Below are positions 25,201 through 40,200 of a stretch of 64,000 nucleotides of DNA, piece after piece. Each line of letters begins with the position of its first letter. Within the stretch, counting starts at the first letter, position 1. The stretch is from Watersipora subatra (Eukaryota; Bryozoa; Gymnolaemata; Cheilostomatida; Watersiporidae), in assembly GCF_963576615.1 (NCBI RefSeq), contig NC_088714.1:4588001-4652000 (forward strand), written 5' to 3'. Under the pieces are notes generated by a model. That model searched no databases. It saw nothing but the letters and a program-made list of their open reading frames with translations, and had not been told where the DNA came from. The position numbers were made by a program, and so were the translations under genes.

Positions 25201-28200
25201 TATGGCTAAAGTGCTGAAACAGAAGCTGCACCTCGCCCGTCAGGCTCGTGAGGCTGGGGTGAAGCTTGCCCCTACTCAAACTGAAAAGGTTAAGCAAAGT
25301 TTTAGCTTCCATAACGTTCTGCGTACCGCTTTCAGCAATATTCGATTAACTCAGTAACTACGGTATTGATCTACAAACAAATACAATTAAACAACATATC
25401 ATACACCAATTTGTTTGCTTTAAAGCAATTGTTTGATTATCTTCGCATAAAATATGTATGGTGGTTTTGGGCACGGCCATTGCTGATACATCATCATATA
25501 CACGCGTGTCTACTTTCAACAGATTGCTTGACATGGGTTATCTTGTACACCAATCAGTGTAAAAACAACTTTATTTCTCCTAAAATTGTGAGGGGTACTC
25601 GTTTATTATTCCTATGCTTTTCATGTAGCCCAAAAGTCCCATGGCAGTCCAAAAGCAACAGACGTGTTACAATATCTTTCGTCATGTCGTGCACTCAACT
25701 CGTACTTGTGTCTTTTTCATTTGTACAACAAATACAATAATACAGTAGAGGCTCCTATAACGTAAATTCATTCCAGATAATGTAAAAAATTTATGTGAAG
25801 TTTTGCTTTCTACTACATGAAAAATTCCATATAACGTAAAGTGTCAAGTTGCGCGAGTTTTCAAAATCGATTTGAATGTTAGTTTATTTTGCCGCACTTG
25901 CAGAAAAAAGACGCCGTGCGTTTAGCGGCGGTTTATATATAACTTTCGCGACATTCTAGTTCGCCGTAATAGATCATTAGATTTGTCGACAAAAAGGCGA
26001 ATGGGACAGCTGCACAATTGTTCATAAATACAAAGGCGATTGATTGTTGCAGGTGTCACAGCGTCAGTCTACCAGTCTTAATATCACGAGTTTGGTCGAA
26101 AATTATCTTTATCCTAACCTTGACCCCTGGGTGATAGACGACGAACTGATAGAACTGCTTTTTATAGTAAAAAGATTTTCTAGTTTTGCCTGAGTGGATT
26201 ATAAAAGAGTTTTGACAATCGTGTAAATACCGTTTTATATAAAGCCTCACTTCCGGTGTCAGCGTGCCTTCAGAAACTTTATATACACTTACATTGAGCT
26301 GAATTTATTTTACACTTTTTGAAGATTAGAACCAGTGCTAAAAAAGATATTGACTGGAGGACTTTTATATCAGTCTAAGCTAGCAAAGAAGTCTAAATTT
26401 TATCAATATTGAAAATATTAATTATTCAAAAAACGGAATTTACCATTTATTTGATATGCACTTTTGGAGTTGTCTTTTTAAACGTTTAGGAAAGGAAAAC
26501 TCCCAATATATGGAAGTCGTCAACAAATTAAATAATGGAAAAGTGGAACTGTTGTACTTAAGTAACCCTAGCTACTTTTTGAAGTGGGTTTTTGGAGGGT
26601 GAAAGTTAATGTCTCAGTAATATGTTATCAATTGGAGGCGTGGCATTTCCGCCGCCATGGCTAACTAGTTATGACGTCATTGTCTAAACTCTCATAATCA
26701 TAAACTCGGGTTTTGCCTTAATGTAGACGTACAAAATATTTGTTATTAGCTTTTCTTTGCAGAATAGACTTTGCTGTTTAGAAAAATAAGCAAATCGTTG
26801 TAAATGAACGTCGAAAGTGTGCAGTTCCTATCAACTTGTTGTAAATTTACTGCAAGCAGGGTCTATAAAACCAGTCAGATTGATCATAAAAAGGAGAAAA
26901 GTTGTTGATGTAAACCAGTAATTTTTCAGTTACAGTACAGCCCACAAATTAAAAGAGTTGAGGGAAGTTTCTCCTTTTTGCATGGCCAAAAGGAATGGAA
27001 CGGATTAGACACTATATCTTGGAACGGATTAGACAATTTACGTGTATTTTGCTGTTCATATAACTTAAATTCCTATAACGTAAACTTTCCTGGAACAAAT
27101 TATGTACGTTGTAGGCGTGCCTACTGTATGGTATTTTAAGGTTAACTGTTATATTTCAACTCTTTTGGATTGTAAATTAATAATGTTACATTATCAATAA
27201 TGTTACTTTATTAATTATTTAATTAAGAAAATTAATTATTAAATAATTAATTAATAATGGATTAATTATTTAGTTTAGCTATTTAGTTAATAAATTAGCT
27301 ATTAATTGAATTATTAATTTAATTAAATTATACGAATTAGTCATCATCAGGTGTGTTGATAAGAAAGTAAGTATTTGCATAATTATTCTGAAATACTAAA
27401 AGGAGGTCGATTGGTGCAGATGTTACATTTTTGGTCTACTGAGCTGAATGTCAGGTGTTTGAGTCCCGTACAGAGCATCGTTTTATCTAAACCTCTAACC
27501 GTGTCTTCAGTCAAAGAGAAGCGACGGTTAAAGGTTCAGGGGGACAGACACAGCCCTAATGGTTCACATTAGCCTTTGATAACTTTTCGCTAGTTTCAGT
27601 CCGTTATATTGATTGCATTTAGAGTTGATGACTCTTTACACTCCCTCATCTACTGAGAACATATGACCTCTTAACAGGTTGTGGTGCTATCACACGCTGA
27701 CAAGTTTGGCAATGTGAGACCCATTCAAGAGCAGGACGAAGATCTGACAGCATCTGGTGGTAAGAAGAAGCGAGCTAGGAAGGTTCCAACCCACAACAAG
27801 TCCGGCGAAAGAGAAAGATATTTTGCGGATGATGATAAGTTTAATATCAAAGACATGGCGAGTATTGCTTAAATGAAAGTTGTGTTCTTTGTTGGTGAGA
27901 CAACTACTGTCTTTTGATCCTTGCCCCTTGAGTCGTTTGCTGTATGTCATTAAAGTATTATGGAATGTGTCACAGCTTGTTATTTATAAGTTGTGTTGTT
28001 TTGAAGCCTGAGTAACAACCAAAACAGCTTCCTATAAAATGAAAAGTTAAACTGGCAAATGTATTAGCTAATAAGATAAAAAACAAGGAATTATCTTTTT
28101 TCAATTTCATTTCCCTGCTGTCCTTTACCTGCTGCCTCTCTGTTTTTAGGTGCAAGCTGAGAAGATGACATCAGCTGAAGATCACCATTTGATGTTCTCC

Positions 28201-31200
28201 AAGATGGCAGCCAAGGTGTGGTTCTATTTGAATAATTAAACAATTTGTTACAATTTATCATTCAGAAAAGCTTTCCATGTCAGTATCAGTTCTGTCAAGT
28301 CAGTTTTATGCAGGTACATGTACTTTTTAACGATAGGGGTACTCTAACATTTGTTTTAGAAAGTTTACTTTATAGACACAGTTGTCCAGAGGGCATATGG
28401 GAACCTTTTTAATTAGTTTTGTATCCTCATGTGACGTTTCCAGTTCAAAGAATCACCAGTTCTGATATAAAGTGTCACTTATTCAGGTCACAGAGAAAAT
28501 AGATGACGATAACCAGATCGATGACGCGATGATTAATCGAGCCCGGCTCCAACATGACCCAAGAAAGGAGGCTGTCAAGCAGCAGCAGCAGGCAAAGTCG
28601 GACAGCAAGCGTCTAGCTCAAACTTTAGAAAACTGTCAATACTGTCTGGAGAACATGACCAAGCACCTTATCATCGCTGTCCATAAGAATGTAAGTACTG
28701 TTTCAGATGACCAGCTATGTGTGTTACATGACACCTGACACTGAGTAGTTGGTGCTTTCAATAATATAAATAGCCATGTAATGTTTATTTCGCATTTCTA
28801 TTTCCTACTGACATTTATAACTAAAGCTTGCTGACTTTGTTCTGTTGTATTCAGTGCCCTTTTGTATAAGGGCATATATAACTTGCATTTACATTTCTGT
28901 AGACCTATCTGTGTTTGCCCGAGCACCAGTCACTGAATGAGGGACACTGCAAGATCATGCCGATTCATCATTGCATTGCATCGACTATGTGTGATGAAGA
29001 TGTCTGGAATGAAGTACAGGTGGGATGTTGCGCAAAGAGGCATAGTTTCGCAGCTAACTATTTAAATGAGGTGTTCTAGAACCTTCTTGCTATAGAATAT
29101 TGCTAATAGCATTAAAAGGTTGTTGTACCACTCTGTCACAACAAACTTTAAACTTGTTTTAGAAGTATGTCATCGAGGACCCTTAGGAAAGTATGTTGCA
29201 CTCTATGTTGGTCTTATGTGTTGCCTTATTGATATAACAAATGATTATATTAGGCTTCATAATGTAGTTTCAGGATTTCAGTTTTGTACCTTTATAACGC
29301 GCGACCTTCAGATCTTGAAATTTGGGGAAAGAGATTCAGCCAAGGCAGTTTGATATATTTGCAGTTTTAACTCAGAAGGGATAGTCAGTAGTGTTTATAG
29401 GTTTGTTTTATCATCTGCAGTCTTTTTCATTGAGGTTATTTCTATCTGAGATCGTAATTTCGAGTTTGTGCCTCACCAAAGTTATTTCTGAATGTAACAA
29501 ATACTTCCTCCAAGAGCCAAAGTAGGTTCCTTTACATTGTGAAGTTTAATTGAGCAAATCAACAGTTGTTTGTAGCATACAAAGCTAGTAACTTTGTAAC
29601 TTCTTCACTAAACTATCAAAAAACTATTCCCCTGTGGCAGGTCGTAAATAAGCGATTAAAGAAATTAGGAGTTATTTTCTCTGTTATTATGGGTGGCATT
29701 GCTCAAAGAGCAAACTATTCCATGTATTATACATGGAATAGTTTGCATCAGCTATAATAGCTGATGCATATTGTATTGCTACTCACTAAACTTGTATTAA
29801 TGTTGGTTCAAACTAATTATTCTGAAATCAATTGGTAAACGGGTCATAATTTTTAGTGGGCGAGTACAAATGGCTACAGTTATACCATTCCTTTTGATAT
29901 GAAATGCATCTGGCTGTATCCAGAAATATAGCACTAATGCTTCATTTGACAAAGCTGGTTTTTATTGTTTAGTTAGATTTACAATTATGCCTATGAACTC
30001 GTGACCTACAGAGGATAAAGCTTTTGATTTGCATTCTATAGACAGAAGATTGAACCTCTGGTTCTGAAATCTGGTTCTACCTGAAATGATTTTGTGTTAC
30101 ATTAGCAGGTCTGAACTCTGGTGTTTGAGCCGACACTCCTTGGCTAAGAGAAGTGTAATAAATTAATCAAACATAAGTAGATTAAAACATTCATCCTGCA
30201 TTCCCATGAAGCCTAGTGTGTTCCTCAGCATGTTGAGCTCACATTTAAATGCCTGGTTCAGTGCTTTTTGGAGCCAATATTTTTGCTCCTATTTTAATGG
30301 CGCTAACGCTTTCGGCGCTACTAAAAAATAATTTTGGTGTGAAATGAAAAATAACTTATTATATTTATTATAAGTTTTATTATATATTATTATTTATTAT
30401 TATTGCGATGTATGGATTTGAACTAGGAAAGTATTCAAACTTTTATTTTGACAATAATGCAGACTACGGCGTAATATTTATAATTCATTCATCATCTCTC
30501 ACAAACTCTGGAATAAAAAATGCTCAATTCTAAAAATTGAATAGACTTATTATTTTTTTCATTTCATTGTTTTGGTGTGTATGCGGGCTTATCATTCATT
30601 CTTGTTCTCGCAACTCCAAAACCAAATGCCTCTTCTCGCTATCCTTGTCAAACGCTAATAAATATCCATTGAGACAGAATTTTAGTTAATCCTCTTTGCT
30701 CCACATTGTTTCTTCCATATTTGCCGGTGGGTAAAAAATGAGTGAACCTTCAGTTCAAACTAAAGAATTCTAAAAATGGATTCAGCAATGAGTATAGTCG
30801 GCCATTAATAATAATAAGCAGTGCCAAACCGTAGAGTGCCAAATAATTTGGAGCCGAGTTCATTTAGAGCCTAATAGATGATGCCAAATCAATCCATTCC
30901 ATTAAATGCTAGCATCCTTCAAACCTTGCTGCGGCTAGCTTAAGGGAGAGCATCACCACTTCTGTTTAGGAGTTTAGACGAGCACTGGTGAAGATGTTTG
31001 CTGCCAATGATGACCAGGACTGCGTGTTCATGGAGTGCTGTCGTCATCTAAGGAGACAGCCACACATGGTGTTAGAGTGTATACCAGTTGAGAGGGAGCT
31101 AGGTGATATGGCTCCGATTTATTTTAAGGTTAGTCCTGTTTTCCTATTGTATTTGTTTCAGCTGTAAGAAAAAGTCAGTCTGCTGGCAGGATGTACTGAG

Positions 31201-34200
31201 GTATGTACCGATGTACTGAGGTATGTACCCATGTACTGAGGTATGTACCGATGTACTGAGGTATGCACCAATGTACTCAGGTATGCACTGATGTACTCAG
31301 GTATGTACCCATGTACTGAGGTATGTACCCATGTACTGAGGTGTGTACCGATGTACTGAGGTATGTACCGATGTACTGAGGTATGCACCAATGTACTCAG
31401 GTATGTACTGATGTACCGAGGTATGTACCGATGTACTGAGGTATGCACCAATGTACTCAGGTATGCACTGATGTATCGAGGTATGTACCGATGTACTGAG
31501 GTATGTACCCATGTACTAAGGTATGTACCGATGTACTCAGGTATGCACCGATGTACTGAGGTATGCACCGATGTACTGAGGTATGCACCAATGTACTGAG
31601 GTATGTACCCATGTACTGAGGTATGTACCCATGTACTCAGGTATGTACCGATGTACTGAGGTATGCACCAATGTACTCAGGTATGCACTGATGTACTCAG
31701 GTATGTACCCATGTACTGAGGTATGTACCCATGTACTGAGGTATGTACCGATGTACTGAGGTATGTACCGATGTACTGAGGTATGCACCAATGTACTCAG
31801 GTATGTACTGATGTACCGAGGTATGTACCGATGTACTGAGGTATGCACCAATGTACTCAGGTATGCACTGATGTATCGAGGTATGTACCCATGTACTGAG
31901 GTATGTACCCATGTACTAAGGTATGTACCGATGTACTCAGGTATGCACCGATGTACTGAGGTATGTACCCATGTACTGAGGTATGTACCCATGTACTCAG
32001 GTATGTACCCATGTACCGAGGTATGTACCTACAGTCAGTGTTTTGTCTGTTAAAATCTAATAGATTTGTATTAGTGAGTTATCAAGTTTAATTCGCTACA
32101 CCAGTGCACGGCTTTCAATCCATCAAGCTGTGACATCTTCTTCTAATGTGAATAAATAGCCAGTGTAACAGGGATTTCATGTTATTTTATGAAGGCTGGC
32201 CTGAGTTTTGTAAAGCTGTGTCTGTTTTAAGGCTATCAAGTTTATTCCTGACTACCGGTCTCGTTTTTGGAGATGTATTTTTCTTTTCAGCGTTTCAACC
32301 GCAATCAAGTTTTGTAGAATTTATCTTAAAACATCCTGGCGGTCAGATCATCAAATAATAAAAATAATCTTGAATGATAGAAAAATATCTAAACTTTTTA
32401 ATTAAGGTTTTTTAAATTTGACATGAGTATGTATGAATATTTGTGTTGCATGAGGTGATATTACAGTCGACTGAAGCATATTCTGTGGTGTGTTTTAATT
32501 ATCCCTCAATATGTTGTTTCCTCCTGTAGTCATGGTGTAATAGACCAGTCACGTGTTGTGTGGTAATCGACCAATCATATGCTGTGGCAATGCTCTGGTA
32601 GACCCATAGATTTAGTAAACCCAGTATAGTAAACCTAGTATTGCAGTAAGTATAGGGTTTACTCATAGATATATATACCTATGGTATATATATCTATAGG
32701 TATATATACCTATGGTATATATATCATAGGTATATATATCTATGGGTTTACTATATCTATGGGCAGACCATTTATATCCTGTGATAATGTTGCTGTAAGC
32801 CAATCATGTGCTTTGATAATGTTGCAGTAGATCGAATATATACTCAGGTATTGTTTTACAAATGCATGTCATGCAAACGTGAAACTTCAGGTCAGAGTTC
32901 ACAAATTGTAGAACTTTTTCCAAGTGAACTTATGTATTAGAGCCTATGACCTTCACCTCATTATCATACAAGGGTTTTAAAGATTTTTGCTGTTGAAATG
33001 CTAATCAACACCCAGCCTAATGTCATACAATTTGTACTTATTTCTTTCCTAGAAAGCAATTGATGAAAGTGAGAAGGAATGGGCCCAGAATAAAAAGCTG
33101 GTAAACTTGAGTAAAAAAGATATTCGTCATTCCGTGCCAAAAGGATTTCCATATTTCTCCGTTGATTTTGGCCTCGAGGGCGGATTTGCTCATGTGATTG
33201 AAGATGAGCAGACATTTCCTCCTTACTTTGGAAAGGTAAGAGTTGTCTTCTCTATCTATTCTTTTTTAGTTTGTATCTTTTGCTCATGAAATGTTGGGTG
33301 CACTCTGCGGAGTAGTATAAAAAACTCTTCAGCAATTGCACTTATCGAGGATCGCTTTTTGTCTCATCAATGTCCAACTTTCTTTTCGCCTTTTCTCTTT
33401 TCGTTTCACACTCCTCACTCCAACTATCTTATTCGCTACGTTTGCTTGACCTAATATTCCCGAATGTGAACTAATTAATTTGGCCTAATAAAAGGTTTTG
33501 GTCAAAGTATCCCAGTTTATGGAAATACCAACTATTCAAATATAACTTGTTTTTAATTCACAATGGTCAGTCTACACGTTATACACATCTACACGTCTAC
33601 ATGAATAAGTTATTCAGAGACAGTTTAGAATAAATACGGCCTTAGTTATATGTTTTGGTGTAAAAGGTTGGTGGCATGTATCTGGGTTGTATATTTACAA
33701 ACTGCTGCCTTCAGTTAATATTATATTTGTCATTATCTGTGGCACAGATTTAATCAGCAAAAGATCAATACATTGGAGGTCATTGACTGACTTGTGCCAA
33801 CAAAGATCAATAGGCATTATTAGGTTTATGCAATTTTAAAGAGCGCTGCGGTCAAGCAAATGTCACTCATAGAGGAACATAGCACAAATACGAACATCAG
33901 CCCTGAGAAATATGCCAGGTGGTTGGCAAAAAATAATCGTCATGTTGGGAATTAACAAACATGTGAAACGATTCAGAGACACATGAGAAGATATTTCCAA
34001 TAATAAGAATTTTCAATGCATGATAAGAATTATAATTTAAAGTGTAAACTTCTGTAGTTTACAGTGCACACTACCAATCTTGGCTGCCTCAGTTATTCCT
34101 TCATTTATTATCAAGTTGATGAATTCATAAATTCAAATTTTAAAAAATTTGTACGTGTCAGCAGGATGAATACTAGAGAAGGCATACCAGGGACGGAATA

Positions 34201-37200
34201 TCTTAAACCATAACTGTCACGCACAACTTTTATCGTATTTACTAGGTAAGTCAGACACGCTGATTCCGATTTTGCACTCCAAATAAAGATTAGTCCACTA
34301 ACTTTCAGAGTAATGAAAGCTTTTTTACAGCGTTTTGATATTGGTCTCGAAAACAACACGATCGGCACAACAAGCTCCGCCCATAAATACCTGACGTAAC
34401 CTAGCTTTTTAGGAACAGAAGTTACGTAGGGATGTTCAGACCGATTTAGTATGATAGAGATGGGTGTTTTAAAATCCATTAATATCTAAATTCAGCCTTA
34501 AAAATAACCTGTATTTTCTGAAAGGTAGATAAGCTATTTAGCATTGCATATTTAGAAAGAGCGATAACAACGCTAGCTTGTGATAAAACCGCGCTTTTTG
34601 AGCTCATTTTTCTCGGCGTTCAGCCCATTTAAACATCATGTAACAAGCTACGAGCAATTTTAAATAGTTTATATACCTTGCATAAAAAACTGAAATTATT
34701 TTACTGGCTGGATTTAGATAATAATGGGTTTTAAGACACCCATCTCTATTATTCTAAATCGGACTAAACATTCCTAACTTCCGTTCCTGAAAAAGCTAGG
34801 TTTCGTCACATATTTTTGGGGGGAGCTTGTAATGCCGATTGTGTTGTTTTTAAAACGGATATTGAAACGCCTTAAAAAAGTCTAAATGACTTTGAAGGTT
34901 AGTGGACTAATCTTTATTTTGAGTACAAAATCGGAATCAGCGTGTCTGAATTACCTAGTAAATACGATAAAAGTTGTTCGTGACAGTTATGGTTTAACTC
35001 ACAAAATCACTGTTTTCATAGTATGGATGGTGCATATTTGGAATTGTGCACACGTGGAGTTACCATGTGATAAGTTTTGTAATGGACATTCACATGTTGC
35101 GGGTTGAATGCGAATTGCCGGAATTCTATGCCAGAGGTCATAGCGGCGCACTTCTGTAACACTTAGCAGCAGGCTTTCAAAATAGGAATGACTAAAGTGT
35201 GGAAAATGTCTAAAATGGAATAGCTTGCAAGTGCTACTCACAAGCGTCGTTTCCATCTTTTGCAAACATGAAACATTCAATAGAAAAATTGCGAGTAACA
35301 AAGCTCACTGGACTTGCGAGTTTGTACCATTTCCTTTACCACAGACTTTGACCGTGTCACGGAAACAGTAAAAGTAACACTCAGAACTGGTTCAAGAGAC
35401 CATATCATAAGTACCTCACACCGAATATTCTTCCGTAGTGCAGACAACTCTGATCTCATCAATAATTTGTTATGCCAGTAAATGTCAAGTGTTGGAAATC
35501 ATCCCTGGTCGAATGACAGCATCTCGCGAGCAACAGTTCATGAGAATTTACTAGTTATATCCTTGATATGTATGTTTATATTAGTTTTCCTCATGACCAC
35601 TCAAATTCTACTTGAAGGTAATTAGTAGAGTAAATGGCAGCTGGTATGGTATCTCCATCAAATAATAACAGCTGTGGTTACGTGTCCGGCTATTGACAGG
35701 GCTACATTCTATGCTCTCTAACAGTTTGACCACAGGCTAGCCATAGCTTCTCTCGCTTTCACTGAAACTTGCAGTTTTTATCAGCCGTACTATTTACTCG
35801 CTGACGCGAATTCAACAAACATTTGATACGCTTATTAAAGTTCTTATCACCCATTGCTTGTCATTAATAAGAGATTTGTTGTTGGTTGTTAGTATTGCAG
35901 CTGATAATGATAATTACCAGAGCCAGTAGCGCCTACTTGTTCAGTTATAAAGAGTCAAGGAACACTACTTCTATATGAGGTAGAAGCCCCTACAACGTAA
36001 ATAATCCGTTCCAAGAACATTAATTTTATGTTATAGAGTTACGTGATACGAAGCATAAAATATATGTAAATAGTTTACTCCTTTCCAAGAGTTCCAAACT
36101 CATCACTTCGGTTTTTTAAAATGGGAAAAAAAACTTCCTAATTAAACCATAATTGTCACGTCACGTACAACATTTATCGTATTTTCTAGGTAAATCAGAC
36201 ACGCTGATTCCGATTTTACACTCAAAATAAAAATTGGTCCACTAATCTAACTTCAAGGTCATGAAGGTTTTTTTAAAGCGTTTCAATATCCGTCTCGAAA
36301 ACAACACAATCGGCGTAACAAGCTTCGCCCATTAATATGTGACATAGCCTGGCTTTTTAGGAACGGAAGTTGGTGATGTTTAGTCAGCTTTAGAATAATA
36401 GAGATGGGTGTCTTAAAACCAGTTATTATTTAAATTCAGCCTGTAAAATAATCGCAGTTTTTTATGAAAGGTAGATAAACTATTTAAAATTGCTCGTAGC
36501 TTGTTACATGATGGTTAATAGGCTGAACGCCGAGAAAAATGAGCTCAAAAAATCGCGATTTTATCACAAGCTAACGTTGTTACCACACTTTTTTGAGCTC
36601 ATTTTTAAATATGCAATGTTAAATAGCTTATCTACCTTTCAGAAAATACTGAGATTATTTTGAAGGCTAAAGTTAGGTAATGATAGGTTTTAAGACACCA
36701 ATCTCTATTATTCTAAATCGGACTAAACATCCCTAACTTCCGTTCCTAAAAAGCTAGGTTACATCACAAATTTATGGGCGGAGTTTGTTGTGCCGATCGT
36801 TTTGTTTTCGAGACTGGTATTGAAACGCTGTAAAAAAGCCTTCATTAGTCTGAAAGTTAGTGGACCAATCTTTATTTTGAGTTCAAAATCAGCGTGCTTG
36901 ATTTACCTAGTAAATACAATAAAAGTTGTACATGACAGTTATGGTTTAAATTACTGTACAATTATTATTGGATTATTATTGGTTTGGTTCAAGTACTTTT
37001 CCATCTTAGTTTTCATCACTTACACTTGGTTTAAAGTGTACAATTACGGTATTTTTACATCAAGTTCAAGGTGGTGCACACCTTTAATGTCTATTTAATT
37101 TGTTTTTTTGCTCTTTTCTTCCACAACAAAGTCTATGCTGTTAGGAAAGAAAGAATACTGTATATGTGTAAAATAAAGTAAGTAAATAGGCCTATATATA

Positions 37201-40200
37201 ATAGAACTACTACGATACTTTTAAGGCTAACTATGGGACTCTCGTTATTCTAATCGTATTTGAGAACTTGCATCTGATTGACGCTCTGCATTATGTAGAA
37301 TCTCTTACGTAATATGAGGCAAAAACTTGACATAGATTCATCACATTAAGTAAAATTTAAAACAAAGGAGGTTTACATTATATACACGTTTATTGTAGTG
37401 TCAGATATTCTAACGTTTCAAATTGCTGCTTGTTCCTCGTAGGCAGCCTTTTAAAAGACAGCAGTTGTAACCTATATCGACCAAGTTATTTTGGGAAATC
37501 TGTCATTGGATTGTTTATTGGTATCTAGTTGGAAAAACAAGAGAATAATTTGTAATGTACACATTTATATTTACTTTGCGGTGGGTGCATCCTACAGCAC
37601 TCTAGCACCGTATACCTACCTATTTATCAAGGTAGCATTAGATAACACGATGTCATGTTTAATTATTCTGCATTGATGGGATAATAAGCATTCTATGCAA
37701 CAGTAGGTCATAAATCATTCATTTGTAAGGATAGTTGCTTTGTGGAGGAAGGAAGGCATAGAGGAAGAAATTTGTTATTGGTTTTAGAAAACACCTACAA
37801 GGATATTTCGCTTTGATGTAATATAGTGTTGGTGTGTGCGAGAGGGGAGGCAACTTTAACGGTAACCCTCAGTGTTTCTCAGACTGGCCGCAGTTATTTT
37901 ATAAGTTATTCAACTTTTTGATGTTTCAGTTCTGTTACTATCCCGTTCTGGATAGTTTTAATAATGCAATCTCCAAAAATATGTCCGAGATTATAATTAT
38001 TGTGTTAGTTTCCTTTTTACAGCTTGTGTAGGGGTTGTAAAGGAGATATTTAGTAATCTAGCATATGTGGTTCTCTATAACAGATCTGTTTGATAGAACA
38101 GACAGAATACACGTGTGCGTGCGTGCGTGCGTGTGTGCATGTGTGCATGTAGTAACATGGAATCAAGTGTATGGTGTATAAAAGCTTCCAAAACAAGAAC
38201 CTTCTGTATGATATTGTTCGAAGGTTACTGTATATCCCCGCATATAAGCCGAGCCCTAGAACTAACGAACAAAGTTACAAAACTAAGGGGTCAGGGGTCA
38301 TTTTAACTCTGTTCGCACTCAAACAAAATAACATGCCAACAATTACAACTCGAACCATGCTATGCATGTGACTGATAGCCTGTTACTGACAGTTTGTTTT
38401 ATACAGTAGCGGTGGCTTCCACTTGAAGAAAAGCCGCAAGGTAACATTTCTTTAAAAAAAAGCTACGAAACTGGCACATATCACCATTTTCTTCTGTCCA
38501 GCTTTTGTTCTCACGCTAAGAGAGCACGCACACGTGCGAAGCAGCACTTGGTTGATAATAGTACACTATGACAGCAATAACAGTCTATGATTGTCTGGTC
38601 ATACAAGTGATCGTTTACGTGTTTACACCCATCACATACAACTGTACACGCAGTTTATTTGCAATAATCGTATCATTAGTACGGCTGAAAAAAATTTCCG
38701 TTATTAATAAAAGTAAAACAACTTTAATGGTTATCATTTTCATTAATTCTTTTTTGCAACCTTTTGCCGTGATAAGTGCGTATAGCAGCGTGTTACGATT
38801 TGTAGGATCAGTTGATATGACAATTTTATAAATTCAGGGTTCTACCACTGTTTTTGTAGGGTCAGTTTTTATGTGAGATCGGCTTATATGTGAAATCGGT
38901 TTATATGCAAGAATATACGGTAGTTTTATTCTATTCTGTTGAGGACTTGTGCACTATCGAACAAATGGTAGACAGTGAAAATTACAAAAACAAGTTGGTA
39001 TGGTGATGAACGTCTGCAGAGCTCTCAGCCGGCACCGAGGGAGGTCATTAGGCGTACAACTGGCTGCAGTTGGCTGAGCAGCATTCACAATCAAACGAAA
39101 TATAGGAAATAAGTTTTACATACGGCATCTATAGAGTGACTCCTCTGGTGCCAGACAGGAAATGGCAGAAGTCCTTGATGATGATGATGATGATTAGCCT
39201 GTCATCATATATGAAACTATGAAGGCGCTGGGGTCAATACAAAACGTAACAAGTCTGACATCGTGGTCACGGCTCCTCTCTAGAGATGCCCTGATTCTAG
39301 TATCCATATCAACATCTATAAAATAACAGAGGCTACATATTTGGATCAGTGTTCGCCAAACTTTTCTTAAATAAATCTGAAACCGGATATTTTTAAATAC
39401 CTTCTAATGATTATCTTAGTAGTTAGTATTTTGCCCTACAACCCTAACAAATATTATAAACTGCAAGCATCTATCATTTAAATTCAAATGAAGTCTGTTC
39501 CTAGGTATGTATATTGCTAGATATCTAAGCCATATCGCTGATAGATTCGGCTTGTAGTTTTCCACTCTGGACTGGATGTCAATAATACATTTAAAGTCAG
39601 AAAGGATAATTGTAATACAGCCAACCAAAGATTAGAAGTCTAGTGTAAGGCTTTTATTTACTAGCATTATAAACTTTCATTATTCAAATTTGGGTTTTTT
39701 TCACAAATTTTAAACATCAGTTCGTTGTTTGTTATTTATGGCATAAAATAAATAAACAACTATGCAACAGAAATGGGCTAGACCAAGTTAGTCATAGGGA
39801 GATTCAGTAGATTGATATCACAAGCATTTGTACACACAGCAAGAATTTTTTGCATAAGAATATTGTGGTGAATGCACTTAAACTAGTTCTATAGAGAGGT
39901 AATAACTCCGGGATCTGGTAGACCCCCATTCATCATATATCATTGTCGCTATTGTAGATAGCTTCAAATGTGATTCAATTTTTTGTTAATATTTCTAGAA
40001 CACCTGTAAATACGCTTCTATATTTGAGCCTTTGTGTCAGCACGAAAGGTGAAAGTTGCTAAGTTATTTGTCAATGTCATCCCTAAATAATATGGCGCGC
40101 AGTCGAAAATGTTGCTTAATAGCCCCAGTTGAATCAGGGTTAACAAATATAGCTTTGATAACTAACAATGTAACAGAATCTTACAATATACCTATACAAC

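Noticed and set aside
31158..32053. Open frames of 70-150 codons on both strands
   Set aside because: Minisatellite B read in different frames, inside intron 16.
34111..35301. Frames of 100-122 codons in CWF19L2 intron 17
   Set aside because: They fall in TTAA MITE copy B and neighbouring non-coding sequence, without domain or splice support.
38568..38831. 87-codon frame inside the 693-bp TIR element as a transposase
   Set aside because: No DDE or helix-turn-helix motif and too short.
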